DNA from: Bryobacteraceae bacterium | GTDB taxonomy: Bacteria > Acidobacteriota > Terriglobia > Bryobacterales > Bryobacteraceae | Length of the DNA stretch: 64,000 nt | Reading direction: 5' to 3' | Assembly: GCA_026129905.1 (NCBI GenBank) | Contig: JAHCHE010000006.1 | Span: 1-64,000 of the forward strand | Part shown: positions 32,096-40,224 of the stretch, in pieces | Layout of the letters: each line of letters opens with the position of its first letter | How positions within the stretch are numbered: the first letter of the stretch is position 1 | Position numbers and translations under genes: made by a program | Notes under the pieces: generated by a model | The model's database searches: none | The model's input: the letters and a program-made list of their open reading frames with translations, nothing else | What the model was told of the DNA's origin: nothing

Positions 32096-33370
32096 ATGAA
32101 ACTTGCCGGGTTATTGCTTGGATTCGCCTTTGCCGCGACGGCCGCCGACGCCGGATTGCTGGCCGGCATCGCACGGGTGGAAATCACGCCCTCGAAACTG
32201 ATGCGGATGTACGGGTACGCGAATCGAAAGTGCGGTCCCGCCAACGGGACGCACGATCCGTTGTTCGCGAAGGCGCTGGTGCTACAGGCGGGCGAGTCGC
32301 GGCTGGCGATTGTCACCATGGACCTGGGCAGCATGGTTTCGGCGAACCTGCCGCGGGACGTCGCCGCGAAGCTCGCCATTCCGGTTCTGCTGCTGGCGGC
32401 GTCGCACACCCATTCGGCGCCGGCGTTTCTGCCGTATGGCAGCGCACCCGCCGAAGACGAGGCGGCGCTGGAATATCTCGCCGACCTGGAGGGCAAGGTG
32501 TTTCGCGCGGTGGAGGAGGCTTCGCGAGCGATGTTTCCGGCGCGGCTGGGCGTGGGGCGGGGTTCGATCCAGCTTGGCTACAACCGGCTGCTGCCGCGCG
32601 ACGACGGGCGCTCCCGGGCGCTGTTCGACAACCTGGAACGCGTCCCCTACGGTCCGGTGGATCCCGAATTCGTGCTGCTGCGGGTGGACGACGCGAGCGG
32701 CAACCAGCGCGCGCTGCTGGTTCACTATGCGGCGCACGCGGTGGTGCTGGGGCCCACCAGTTGCAAGTACTCGGCGGACTTCCCAGGCGTGATGCAACGG
32801 AAAGCCGAGGAGGAACTGAAGGGGACGCAGGTGATGTTCGTACAGGGCGGCGCGGGCGACATCAATCCGTTGTTCATGGGCAGGTCCGGCGACGAGTCCG
32901 CCGATTTCAAAGTGATGGAGAAGATGGGCGAACTGCTGGCAGCCGAAGTTCTCCGCGCCAACAAGAGCGTCGAGGGCGTGGCGGCGGACGCCATCCGCGC
33001 CAAAGGCGAAGTGCTGACGTTCAGCGAACGCTGGGAGAAGGACAAGAGCATGGAGGTCGGCATTACGACGGTCCTGATCGGGCAGCAGATTGCGATCGCC
33101 ACCGCGCCGGGCGAGGCGTTGCACAAGCTACAGCGGATGTGGAAGGAGCAGGCGGACGTGCCCCACGCGCTGTTCTACGGCTACACCTACAGCTCCGGCG
33201 GGACGTGGGCCGGCTACATTCCGGACCTGCGTTCGGCCGCCTATGGCGGGTACGGGGCGGACGCCTCGACGCGGATTGAGGTCGGCGCCGGCGAGAAGAT
33301 CATGCTGCGCCACTTGGCCAATCTCTACGACCTGCGCGGCATGTGGCGCGACGCGCCAGGGAGGCCGTAG
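32096..33370 (+). CDS. Neutral/alkaline ceramidase-like secreted protein
   Basis: A 424-residue protein with a signal peptide (MKLAGLLLGFAFAATAADA) and an N-terminal neutral ceramidase domain: LLAGIARVEITPSKLMRMYGYA, HDPLFAKALVL, MDLGSM and the zinc-site His in LLAASHTHSAPAFL. The central part carries VHYAAHAVVLGPTSCKYSADFPG with further ligand-like His, and VMFVQGGAGDINPL. It hydrolyses an amide or ester bond in the periplasm; the substrate in bacteria without ceramide is unknown. The C-terminal immunoglobulin-like domain of true ceramidases is missing, which is usual for this shorter bacterial group. Confidence 0.87.
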   Translation: MKLAGLLLGFAFAATAADAGLLAGIARVEITPSKLMRMYGYANRKCGPANGTHDPLFAKALVLQAGESRLAIVTMDLGSMVSANLPRDVAAKLAIPVLLLAASHTHSAPAFLPYGSAPAEDEAALEYLADLEGKVFRAVEEASRAMFPARLGVGRGSIQLGYNRLLPRDDGRSRALFDNLERVPYGPVDPEFVLLRVDDASGNQRALLVHYAAHAVVLGPTSCKYSADFPGVMQRKAEEELKGTQVMFVQGGAGDINPLFMGRSGDESADFKVMEKMGELLAAEVLRANKSVEGVAADAIRAKGEVLTFSERWEKDKSMEVGITTVLIGQQIAIATAPGEALHKLQRMWKEQADVPHALFYGYTYSSGGTWAGYIPDLRSAAYGGYGADASTRIEVGAGEKIMLRHLANLYDLRGMWRDAPGRP

Positions 33371-33416
33371 AGGGCACGCAGCGCCGGTGCTGGCGCGCAG
33401 GAAGATATCGGCGGCA

Positions 33417-34190
33417 TCAGAACTCGCGCGTGAGGCGCCAGCCGATCTGCAGGCCGCTGGTTCCGGCATGCCATCTCCAACCGGCGCCGGCCTGGAGGTT
33501 CAGCCATCGCTTACGGATGTGCGCCTGCGGCATCAGCAGAAGACCGCGGTGAGAAGCGCCCCTTCCTTTGAAATTGGATTCCAGGCCGTAGGTCACCGCG
33601 TCCCGGGGATGGAAGAACAGCGAGTAGTTCCCGAGAAAGACGGTGGCTGAGGCGTGCTCGCGCTCCCGACGGAAACCCGTCATGGAGAAGACGCTCCAGC
33701 TTCGGCTCCAGCGCGCTCCGGCGAGGTACAGGACATCGATGAGCGAGTGGTTCCCTTCATGGCCTGTTTCACCGAGGACCTGCCAGCCCTGGATGAACCG
33801 GTCGCCCCACGGACCGGGCAGCGTCCCCTGAATCGCGGCCTTCCACGCGTCGATCCCTGCGTTTTCCAGAGGCAACTCGAATTCAATGCCGTAGCCGTCC
33901 AGGAACGTGTACTCGATCTCCGGCGCCCAGAGCAGACGACGCGGCGTCTCGGCCGGCGTGAACCGGAACAAGGAGTTGACTTCCAACTCCCCGCGTTCGG
34001 CGCCGAGGGGGCGAACGAGGTCGAACACCATTGGTTCCGGAATCCGCGGCCGGATGCTGGAGAGCGCGCCTTCGTCCGGATCGAGAGTCCGTCGTTCGGC
34101 CAATGCGGGAATTGGCCCGGAACCGACCATTACGAGCCAGGACACAGCGATGGCGGCGGGGCACGAGGACAAAGAGCAAGAACGTCGCAT
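33417..34190 (-). CDS. Exported beta-rich outer-membrane-type hypothetical protein
   Basis: A 257-residue protein with a signal peptide ending near PIPALA, then a series of alternating hydrophobic strands (WAPEIEYTFLDGYGIEFELPLE, GDRFIQGWQVLGETGHEG, SIDVLYLAG-like turns) and a C-terminal aromatic ending GLQIGWRLTREF, which fits an outer-membrane beta-barrel. No named family is recognised. It is 90 bp downstream of the FG-GAP-like secreted protein on the same strand, and the two may form a unit of envelope proteins, perhaps linked to metal handling, as similar pairs are known near efflux genes; that link is a guess. Confidence 0.65.
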   Translation of the reverse strand: MRRSCSLSSCPAAIAVSWLVMVGSGPIPALAERRTLDPDEGALSSIRPRIPEPMVFDLVRPLGAERGELEVNSLFRFTPAETPRRLLWAPEIEYTFLDGYGIEFELPLENAGIDAWKAAIQGTLPGPWGDRFIQGWQVLGETGHEGNHSLIDVLYLAGARWSRSWSVFSMTGFRREREHASATVFLGNYSLFFHPRDAVTYGLESNFKGRGASHRGLLLMPQAHIRKRWLNLQAGAGWRWHAGTSGLQIGWRLTREF

Positions 34191-34280
34191 GAATGCAGTC
34201 CTTCTTCCTGAAATTCGTCGAAATGCGCCAGTGAGCGGCGGGGAGCGGCTCGCACACGCTCCAAGAGAAGCTGATGGGAT

Positions 34281-34955
34281 TCAGGAGGAAAGGACCGGGG
34301 GCGCGCGGGTCCGGGGTGAATTCAGCCGGCGTGAATCCATGCGGGATACGACCCCGCCTGGACGTTGTCCGGCACGGGGCGCCGGGGTCATGTCCGTCCC
34401 CGGCGGAGCGGAAAGTCCGCTCTTGGGGACCGAGGATGGCGCCGGCGCGCGGTCGCGGGCGCCGCGTTTCTCGAATGTCCATGCATCGCCGCCCGCTCCG
34501 GGAAAATCCCCCGGTTCGGCCGGGACAAACCCGCCGCTTCCGTCATTGAGCCAGATGCCGAGGGCTCGTCCGGCGAAAGGCTCTCTCAGTACCAGGTCCG
34601 GATCGTCGTCGGCATCGAGATCCCGAACGCTCAGAACGAGCAGGCGATATGGGAAGGCGCCAGGAATCGGCGGGAGCGAATTCCTGCAGTGCGGGAACAG
34701 TTCAACGGTGGAGGCGACGATGCCGTCGCGAGCCCGTTGGAACGTGACGCGAGCCAGATCGACCGAGTCGTCCCCGTCGAAGTCCGCCGCGGCCCAAAGG
34801 GTTCCCGGGGGTTCGATGCCGTGGCGGCAAGCCGGCTCGCCGGCGGCCTGCGCCGAGGTGGCGGCGAGTGCGGCGACGGCCACGAGGAACAAACTTCGGA
34901 GCAGGAGCGAAGTTTGTCCTGGCGGTGAAGCCTGGCAGTTGGCAAGCGCAAACAT
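34281..34955 (-). CDS. Secreted FG-GAP/VCBS-like hypothetical protein
   Basis: A 224-residue protein. A hydrophobic N-terminal segment (LLLRSLFLVAVAALAATSAQA) acts as signal peptide, although it is preceded by about 15 residues. The mature part has two calcium-type Asp motifs, AADFDGDDSVDLARV and DLDADDDPDLVL, as in FG-GAP/VCBS repeats, and a C-terminal tail rich in Arg, Pro and Ser. The tail looks unstructured but stays in frame to the stop. ATG 34955 is chosen over a GTG at 34961; neither has a good ribosome site. Confidence 0.6.
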   Translation of the reverse strand: MFALANCQASPPGQTSLLLRSLFLVAVAALAATSAQAAGEPACRHGIEPPGTLWAAADFDGDDSVDLARVTFQRARDGIVASTVELFPHCRNSLPPIPGAFPYRLLVLSVRDLDADDDPDLVLREPFAGRALGIWLNDGSGGFVPAEPGDFPGAGGDAWTFEKRGARDRAPAPSSVPKSGLSAPPGTDMTPAPRAGQRPGGVVSRMDSRRLNSPRTRAPPVLSS

Positions 34956-35087
34956 CGCCACAACACGAGTCTACTATGGCCGTTGTCGCGCACGGGCCGG
35001 AGCGTGCGGTCGAAGCCGAAGCCCGGCGTGATAAGCTTGGAATCAATGGCGATTAATTCGCTTATTCGCGCGAAAGGTTCGCCTGGA

Positions 35088-35158
35088 AACCGCGTGACGA
35101 ACGCGGTTCAGCGGGGGGATATTCCGGACTAGCGGACACCGCTCCCTCGCGGTCGCCG
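35088..35158. repeat. Palindromic spacer elements before the ECF42 gene
   Basis: AACCGCG (35088-35094) and CGCGGTT (35102-35108) flank seven bases. At 35131-35143, AGCGG/CCGCT with an ACA loop is followed by CCTCGCGGTCGCC. The second block resembles a dispersed motif that I recall from Solibacter and planctomycete spacers. The surrounding spacer 34956-35211 holds no gene. Confidence 0.5.
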
Positions 35159-35211
35159 TAGAACCAAAGGTCGCGAGAGTTACGTCACTGTGGTTCCGGG
35201 CAGGATGGCAC

Positions 35212-36468
35212 ATGATCTCGATGGACTCCAACGAGGCGGTTGAGGCGCTCTACCGATCCGACTGGGGGCGGATTGTTGCCACGTTGATCCGCCAGGTCGG
35301 CGATTTCGACGTGGCGGAGGAAGCGGCGCAGGAGGCGTTCGCGGCGGCAGTGGACCAATGGCGCACCGAGGGCATCCCGGAATTCCCGCGAGCCTGGGTC
35401 ATACAGACGGCGCGGCACAAGGCGATCGACCGACTGCGGCGGCGAACGCGCTTCGAGGAGAAACTGGGATCGCTCGCCGCGTTGGAATCGGCGAGCTTCG
35501 TCGAGACGCCGGAGTATGACGCGAACGAAATCCCCGACGACCGTCTCCGGTTGATCTTCACGTGCTGCCATCCGGCGCTGGCCGTGGAGGCGCAAGTCGC
35601 GCTGACGCTGCGCACGCTGGGCGGCCTGGAGACGGACGAGATCGCACGGGCGTTCCTGACGCCTACGGCGACCATGGCGCAGCGGCTGGTGCGCGCCAAA
35701 CGGAAGATTCGCGCGGCGGGCATCCCCTACGCTGTGCCTGGAGCAAGCGACATGCCGGGCCGACTGGACGCGGTGCTGACGGTGATTTACCTGGTCTTCA
35801 ACGAAGGCTACGCGGCGACGAGCGGCGAGGCGTTCGTTCGGCGGGATCTGTGCGCCGAAGCCATCCGCCTGGCGCGCCTGGTGCGCACGATGATGGCGCC
35901 CGAACCGCCGGCGGAAGCGACGGGGCTTCTCGCTTTGATGCTGCTGCACGATTCGCGGCGCGACGCGCGTCTGGACGGCAACGGCGATATCGTCGTGCTC
36001 GAAGAGCAGAATCGCAGCCTGTGGGACCGGTTGCAGATCGCCGAGGCGCTGCCGCTTGTGGAAGAGGCGTTTCGGGGCGGGCCCGGTCCGTTCGCGTTGC
36101 AGGCGGCGATCGCGGCGCTGCATTGTCAGGCGGCGCGCGCCGAAGATACGGACTGGCGCCAGATCGTGCGCCTTTACGGCATTCTGGCACGCATGCAGCC
36201 GTCGCCGATCGTATCGCTGAACCGGGCGGTGGCCGTGGCGATGGCGGTCGGTCCCCAGCAGGGCCTCGCCTTGATCGACGCAATCGCGGCGACCGGCGAC
36301 CTGGACAACTACCATCTGCTGCACGCGGCGCGAGCCGATCTGTTGCGCCGCGCGGGTGTGTTCGCGGATGCCGCCCAAGCGTACGAACGCGCGCTGGCGA
36401 TGGTCCGCACCGACAGCGAACGCCGGTTGCTGGAGCGGCGCCTGGGAGAGGTCCGGACCAAGGCTTGA
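35212..36468 (+). CDS. ECF42-like RNA polymerase sigma factor with TPR/DUF6596 tail
   Basis: A 418-residue sigma factor. Region 2 is AVEALYRSDWGRIVATLIRQ through RAWVIQTARHKAIDRLRRR, region 4 is TLRTLGGLETDEIARAFLTPTATMAQRLVRAKRK, and the remaining 240 residues form the helical DUF6596/TPR-like C-terminal domain typical of ECF42 (LVRTMMAPEPPAEATGLLAL, SLNRAVAVAMAVGPQQGLAL, RADLLRRAGVFADAAQAYERAL). ECF42 proteins usually sit beside a DGPF/YCII-type gene under their control and lack an anti-sigma factor; here neither is found in the flanking genes. The tail presumably carries out autoregulation. Confidence 0.9.
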   Translation: MISMDSNEAVEALYRSDWGRIVATLIRQVGDFDVAEEAAQEAFAAAVDQWRTEGIPEFPRAWVIQTARHKAIDRLRRRTRFEEKLGSLAALESASFVETPEYDANEIPDDRLRLIFTCCHPALAVEAQVALTLRTLGGLETDEIARAFLTPTATMAQRLVRAKRKIRAAGIPYAVPGASDMPGRLDAVLTVIYLVFNEGYAATSGEAFVRRDLCAEAIRLARLVRTMMAPEPPAEATGLLALMLLHDSRRDARLDGNGDIVVLEEQNRSLWDRLQIAEALPLVEEAFRGGPGPFALQAAIAALHCQAARAEDTDWRQIVRLYGILARMQPSPIVSLNRAVAVAMAVGPQQGLALIDAIAATGDLDNYHLLHAARADLLRRAGVFADAAQAYERALAMVRTDSERRLLERRLGEVRTKA

Positions 36469-36541
36469 GCAACGCGGCGTCGGGCCGGCCCATCCCCGCG
36501 TCCGGGTACGGTAGAATCGCCTCTGAAAGGGGCGGCAGAAC

Positions 36542-37870
36542 ATGCGAAGAAGACACTTCCTGGGGAGCGTTCCCCTCGCTCTGGCCGGCGGCGCGGCGTT
36601 AGCGAGAGAAGCGGCGGCGCCAAGGGCGCCCGAGGTAACTACTCCGCGGGCGACGTCGGGCGACCGAATCGAGCCAAAGTGGGAATCCCGGCTTACAGTG
36701 ACGGTCGGTCCGGAGAAAGCGGACCTGGTGGGCACGGGCAACAAGGCGATTCAGGCGGCGGTGGATTACGTGGCCCGTCTCGGCGGCGGCACGGTCCACA
36801 TTCTGCCGGGGACGTACCGGCTGCGGAACGCGATTTACCTGCAATCGGGCGTACGAATTCTCGGCAGCGGGGCCGATTCGATTCTGATGAAAGAGCCGTC
36901 CACCAAGACGAAGCTGGCGCTCGATTCCGACTGGTACGACCAGGAAGTGACGCTCGAGGACGCCAAGGGGTTCGAGGTCGGAGACGGGATCGTCCTGAAC
37001 ACGCGCAATCCGCACAACGGCAGCTACGACACCCACAAGCGCACGCTGATCGCCCGGAGCGGCAACCGGTTCAAGCTAGACCAGATGCTGGAGGAGAACT
37101 TCTGGCTGAAAGAAGGCGCGACCGCGGCGACACTGTTCGCTCTGCTCGACGGCATGCGCATCGCCGACGTAACGATCGAAAACATTACGCTGGATGGAAA
37201 TAAGAGCCAAAACGACTTCCTGAACGGCAATTATGTGGGCTGCATTTTCCTGCGGGAAAGCCGCGATATTCAGATTCGGGGCGTCACGGCGCGGAATTTC
37301 AATGGCGACGCGATCAGTTGGCAGGTGTGCCACGACGTGCGGGTGGAGAACTGCCATAGCCACGACAACGGCGGCTACGGGGTGCACCCGGGATCCGGCT
37401 CGCAGCGGACGGTAGTGGTCAACAACCGGCTGGAGCGGAACGAAATCGGGTTCTTCTTCTGCTGGGGCGTCAAGTGGGGGCTTTGCGAGGGCAACACGAT
37501 CGTGGGCAACCGGAAGTTCGGGGTCTCGGTCGGCCACAACGACACCGACAACTTGATCCGAAAGAACGAAGTTCGCGAAAGCGGGCAGGTGGGCGTGCTG
37601 TTCCGGCGGGAGCACGGGCCGGCGTTCTCGCCGAATCGCAACCGGCTGGAAGACAATCGCATCGTCGACAGCGGCGCCGAAAAAGGAATCGGCGTGAAGG
37701 TGGAAGGGCAGACGCAATCGGTGGAGATTGCGCGCAACGAGATCCGGGAGACGCGCAACCCCGCGGAGCGCGTGGGCATCCTGATCGAGCCCGAGACCAG
37801 GGACATTCGCCTGGCGGGCAATACGATCGAAGGCTTCGCGCGGGCGGTGACGGACCTGCGGAGCACATAA
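36542..37870 (+). CDS. Tat-exported right-handed beta-helix protein
   Basis: A 442-residue protein. The N-terminus RRRHFLGSVPLALAGGAALA is a twin-Arg signal. The first domain has the pectate-lyase-like entry GTGNKAIQAAVDYVARLGGGTVHILPGTYRL, then several beta-helix coils with DNVT/ENCHSHDNGGYG-type turns (VRVENCHSHDNGGYGVHPGSG; NRLERNEIGFFFCWG; NEVRESGQVGVLFRRE). It probably binds or cleaves polysaccharide in the periplasm. A TAGAAT lies about 29 bp upstream of the ATG, with AAAGGGG before it. It is followed by hairpin repeats and then the DUF362 gene. Confidence 0.82.
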   Translation: MRRRHFLGSVPLALAGGAALAREAAAPRAPEVTTPRATSGDRIEPKWESRLTVTVGPEKADLVGTGNKAIQAAVDYVARLGGGTVHILPGTYRLRNAIYLQSGVRILGSGADSILMKEPSTKTKLALDSDWYDQEVTLEDAKGFEVGDGIVLNTRNPHNGSYDTHKRTLIARSGNRFKLDQMLEENFWLKEGATAATLFALLDGMRIADVTIENITLDGNKSQNDFLNGNYVGCIFLRESRDIQIRGVTARNFNGDAISWQVCHDVRVENCHSHDNGGYGVHPGSGSQRTVVVNNRLERNEIGFFFCWGVKWGLCEGNTIVGNRKFGVSVGHNDTDNLIRKNEVRESGQVGVLFRREHGPAFSPNRNRLEDNRIVDSGAEKGIGVKVEGQTQSVEIARNEIRETRNPAERVGILIEPETRDIRLAGNTIEGFARAVTDLRST

Positions 37871-37877
37871 GAGTCGA

Positions 37878-37913
37878 AGCCGGTTGGAAAACCGGCTCGC
37901 AAACCTGGAGGTT
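37878..37913. repeat. Two adjacent hairpins between beta-helix and DUF362 genes
   Basis: AGCCGGTT/AACCGGCT with GGAA loop (37878-37897), then AACCT/AGGTT with GG loop (37902-37913), followed by CGCCCCACC. There is no T-tract. It is the same layout as at 46.8 kb: two short palindromes with unrelated arms, then a CGCC-x-CAC-like flank. Confidence 0.6.
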
Positions 37914-37944
37914 CGCCCCACCTCTGGGAATAAAACGACGGCAG

Positions 37945-37950
37945 TATAAT
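37945..37950 (+). promoter_or_regulatory. Candidate -10 box of the DUF362 gene
   Basis: A perfect TATAAT ends ten bases before the ATG at 37961. Usual spacing would start the message three or four bases before the ATG, leaderless-like. No good -35 box is seen upstream. Confidence 0.4.
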
Positions 37951-37960
37951 AGCCGCATCT

Positions 37961-39055
37961 ATGTTGCACACGAGGCGGGAACTGCTGGGGGCGGCGCTCG
38001 GCGCCGTGGCGTATTCGCGAACCGCAAAGGCGGCTGTTGGGAAATTGGGCATTCCCGGCCCCTACCCGGGCCGCGTCGTTTCCGTGCGTCACGACGGCTC
38101 GCTGGCCGGCATCCTCTATGAGCCGGAAGCTATCCGGCAGATGATGCACAAGGGCATGATGGAGCTGACCGGCGCGCCAAGCTGGGCCGAAGCCTGGCGG
38201 GTCTTCATCCAGCCCGGCGACGTGGTCGGGATCAAGGTCAACCCGGTGGGCGGGCGGAAACTATCTTCGGACCGCTCCGTGCTCCACCTGATCGTCGACG
38301 GCATCCGGCAGGCCGGCGTGCAGCCCAAAGACATCGTCGTGTACGACCGCTATCGCCGCCAGTTGATGGGCGCGCGCATTCACGAGTGGTTGCCCGAGGG
38401 CGTGCGGTGGACGGCGGCAGTGGAGGACTACGACGAGGTCCAGCTTGGCATCGACGGCTACGATCCCGACGTCTACATGGAGATCCCGCTGATGAAGCCG
38501 GGGCAGGACCCGCGGGACGCGCACGTGCGGCGATCCTATGTCGCGAGGTTCCTGACGAAAGAGGTGAACAAGCTGGTGAACCTCCCGGTACTGAAGCATC
38601 ACAGTTCGGCCGGCGTGACGCTGGCGCTGAAGAACCTTTCGCACGGGCTGGTGAACAACGTGAACCGGAGCCACGTGAGCCGCCGGTTGAACGCCTGCGA
38701 CGTCTTCATTCCGGCGGTGGTGGATACTCCCGTCATCCGCGACAAGACGGTCCTGCACATCCTCGATGGGGTCAAGGGCGGCTATCACGACGGACCGGGC
38801 GTAAGTCCGAAGTACGTGTTCCAGCACAAGACCATGTACTTTGCCACCGACCCGGTGGCGCTGGACAAGACAGGGTGGCGCGCGATCGATGCCAAGCGCG
38901 CCGAAGCGGGGATGCCGCCGGTGGACCGGCCGGCGCCGGGCGACAAGCCCGACAGTTTCCTGGGGCAACCGGAGCATATCGAATTCGCGTCCGCGCTGGG
39001 CCTTGGCCTTTTCGACGACGCGAAGATCGAGCTGAGGAAATTCGATCTTTCCTAG
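37961..39055 (+). CDS. DUF362 domain protein, Tat-exported
   Basis: A 364-residue protein with a twin-Arg signal (HTRRELLGAALGAVAYS) and the DUF362 fold: DVVGIKVNPVGGRKLSSDRSV early on, then VNKLVNLPVLKHHSSAGVTLALKNLSHGLVN and VLHILDGVKGGYHDGPGV. DUF362 proteins in Acidobacteriota and Planctomycetota are periplasmic, of unknown activity; some are iron-sulfur linked, but I see no Cys cluster here. The alkylation-repair gene follows after 14 bp with its own AGGAGAGC ribosome site and is probably co-transcribed. Confidence 0.88.
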   Translation: MLHTRRELLGAALGAVAYSRTAKAAVGKLGIPGPYPGRVVSVRHDGSLAGILYEPEAIRQMMHKGMMELTGAPSWAEAWRVFIQPGDVVGIKVNPVGGRKLSSDRSVLHLIVDGIRQAGVQPKDIVVYDRYRRQLMGARIHEWLPEGVRWTAAVEDYDEVQLGIDGYDPDVYMEIPLMKPGQDPRDAHVRRSYVARFLTKEVNKLVNLPVLKHHSSAGVTLALKNLSHGLVNNVNRSHVSRRLNACDVFIPAVVDTPVIRDKTVLHILDGVKGGYHDGPGVSPKYVFQHKTMYFATDPVALDKTGWRAIDAKRAEAGMPPVDRPAPGDKPDSFLGQPEHIEFASALGLGLFDDAKIELRKFDLS

Positions 39056-39069
39056 GAGAGCAAACCCGA

Positions 39070-39810
39070 ATGAACCGAATTGAGGTACTGGCGGAGGAGA
39101 TCCGCGCCTATTGCGCCGCGAACGCCAATCCCCAGCAGGCAGCGCGCTACGCCCGCTATTTCAAGGAAGGCTACGACTCCTGGGGGCTCATGGACGGCAA
39201 GCATGAGCTTTGGACCCGGCAGGTCCCGGCATGGGCCGAACAGTACCGGGACTTGGGCGTTGGGGGCTATCTCGAGTTGGGAAAGGTTCTCTTCAAGAGT
39301 GGAAAGTACGAGGAAGGGTCGGTGGCCATTCACCTTCTGGCCGGGCGGAAAGAGGAGATCAACGCCCGAAGCGTCGGAGCGCTCGCCGGCTGGTTCGAGG
39401 CGGGAATCGGGAACTGGGCCCACACGGACGTGCTCTGCGGGATGGTGATTGCGCCGCTGCTTGAGTCCGGCCGCATCGGATTGAAGGCGCTGGCGCCGTG
39501 GCGGAAATCGGCGTATAAGTACCAGCGGCGGGCCGTACCCGTAGCGATGCTTGGGCTGCTGAAGAAAGAGGAAAGCTGCGGCCCGTGGCTCGAATTTCTA
39601 CGCCCGCTGATGCTGGACGGGGAACGGGTGGTGCAGCAAGGACTGGGCTGGTACCTGCGGGAGACATGGAAGAAACAACCTGAGCACGTAGAGGCTTTCT
39701 TATTAGAGTGGAAAGACTTAGCGCCTCGTCTGATCTTTCAGTACGCTACCGAGAAGATGGGAGCGGCCGGCAAGGCGCGATTCCGGAAGACTAAGGCCGC
39801 ACGAGGGTAG
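39070..39810 (+). CDS. DNA alkylation repair protein, AlkD-like
   Basis: A 246-residue all-helical HEAT-like repeat protein with the AlkC/AlkD pattern: YARYFKEGYDSWGLMDGKHELWTRQ, LLAGRKEEINARSVGALAGWFEAGIGNWAHTD, and the C-terminal GWYLRETWKKQPEHVEAFLLEWKDLAPR. AlkD removes positively charged N-alkyl purines without base flipping; the family is often of uncertain activity outside Bacillus. No signal peptide, so it is cytoplasmic, although the gene lies behind a Tat-exported protein. Confidence 0.85.
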   Translation: MNRIEVLAEEIRAYCAANANPQQAARYARYFKEGYDSWGLMDGKHELWTRQVPAWAEQYRDLGVGGYLELGKVLFKSGKYEEGSVAIHLLAGRKEEINARSVGALAGWFEAGIGNWAHTDVLCGMVIAPLLESGRIGLKALAPWRKSAYKYQRRAVPVAMLGLLKKEESCGPWLEFLRPLMLDGERVVQQGLGWYLRETWKKQPEHVEAFLLEWKDLAPRLIFQYATEKMGAAGKARFRKTKAARG

Positions 39811-40012
39811 TGGACGCGCGAACGGCGCGTAGCGTTACATCATTTCGACACGGCTGGGGATCAATCGTGTCGAATCCACACTGGGGGTGATCCGTTGCTC
39901 AGGGAGAGCACGGTGGCGCCGCTGGTATCCCATTGGATTTCCGAGGCATCGCTGTATGCCAAGCCGTGGCACGCCAGTTGCTCGAGGCAAGGAAGGAGGC
40001 GGCAAATAGAGT

Positions 40013-40180
40013 ATGAAGTGGTTTGTAACGTTTCCCCTCTTTGCGACTCTGGTTTCACAAGTAGCGTTTGATGTGGTTCAGGGCGGCTTGGCGGGCGCCG
40101 CGCACCTGTTGTTTGCGTTGACTCCAGGCGTCTTCGTCGCCAGCGTGGCGTACGGTTTGTACCGGCGCGACTGGCTGTAG
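40013..40180 (+). CDS. Small membrane protein, 55 residues
   Basis: Not visible above the usual length limit. It reads MKWFVTFPLFATLVSQVAFD, then VVQGGLAGAAHLLFALTPGV and ends YGLYRRDWL. One to two hydrophobic helices with a basic C-terminus suggest an inner-membrane peptide with the end in the cytoplasm. GGAAGGAGG lies about 13 bases before the ATG. It fills part of a 414-bp spacer (39811-40224) that otherwise shows nothing I can support. No family recognised. Confidence 0.5.
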   Translation: MKWFVTFPLFATLVSQVAFDVVQGGLAGAAHLLFALTPGVFVASVAYGLYRRDWL

Positions 40181-40224
40181 ATGTAAGCCCGAATCCTATT
40201 CCGCAATCCAAAATCCCCTCGTGA

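Noticed and set aside
38386-39810. 474-residue frame spanning DUF362 and AlkD-like genes
   Set aside because: The part before 39070 is out of frame with the DUF362 protein; the real start has its own ribosome site.
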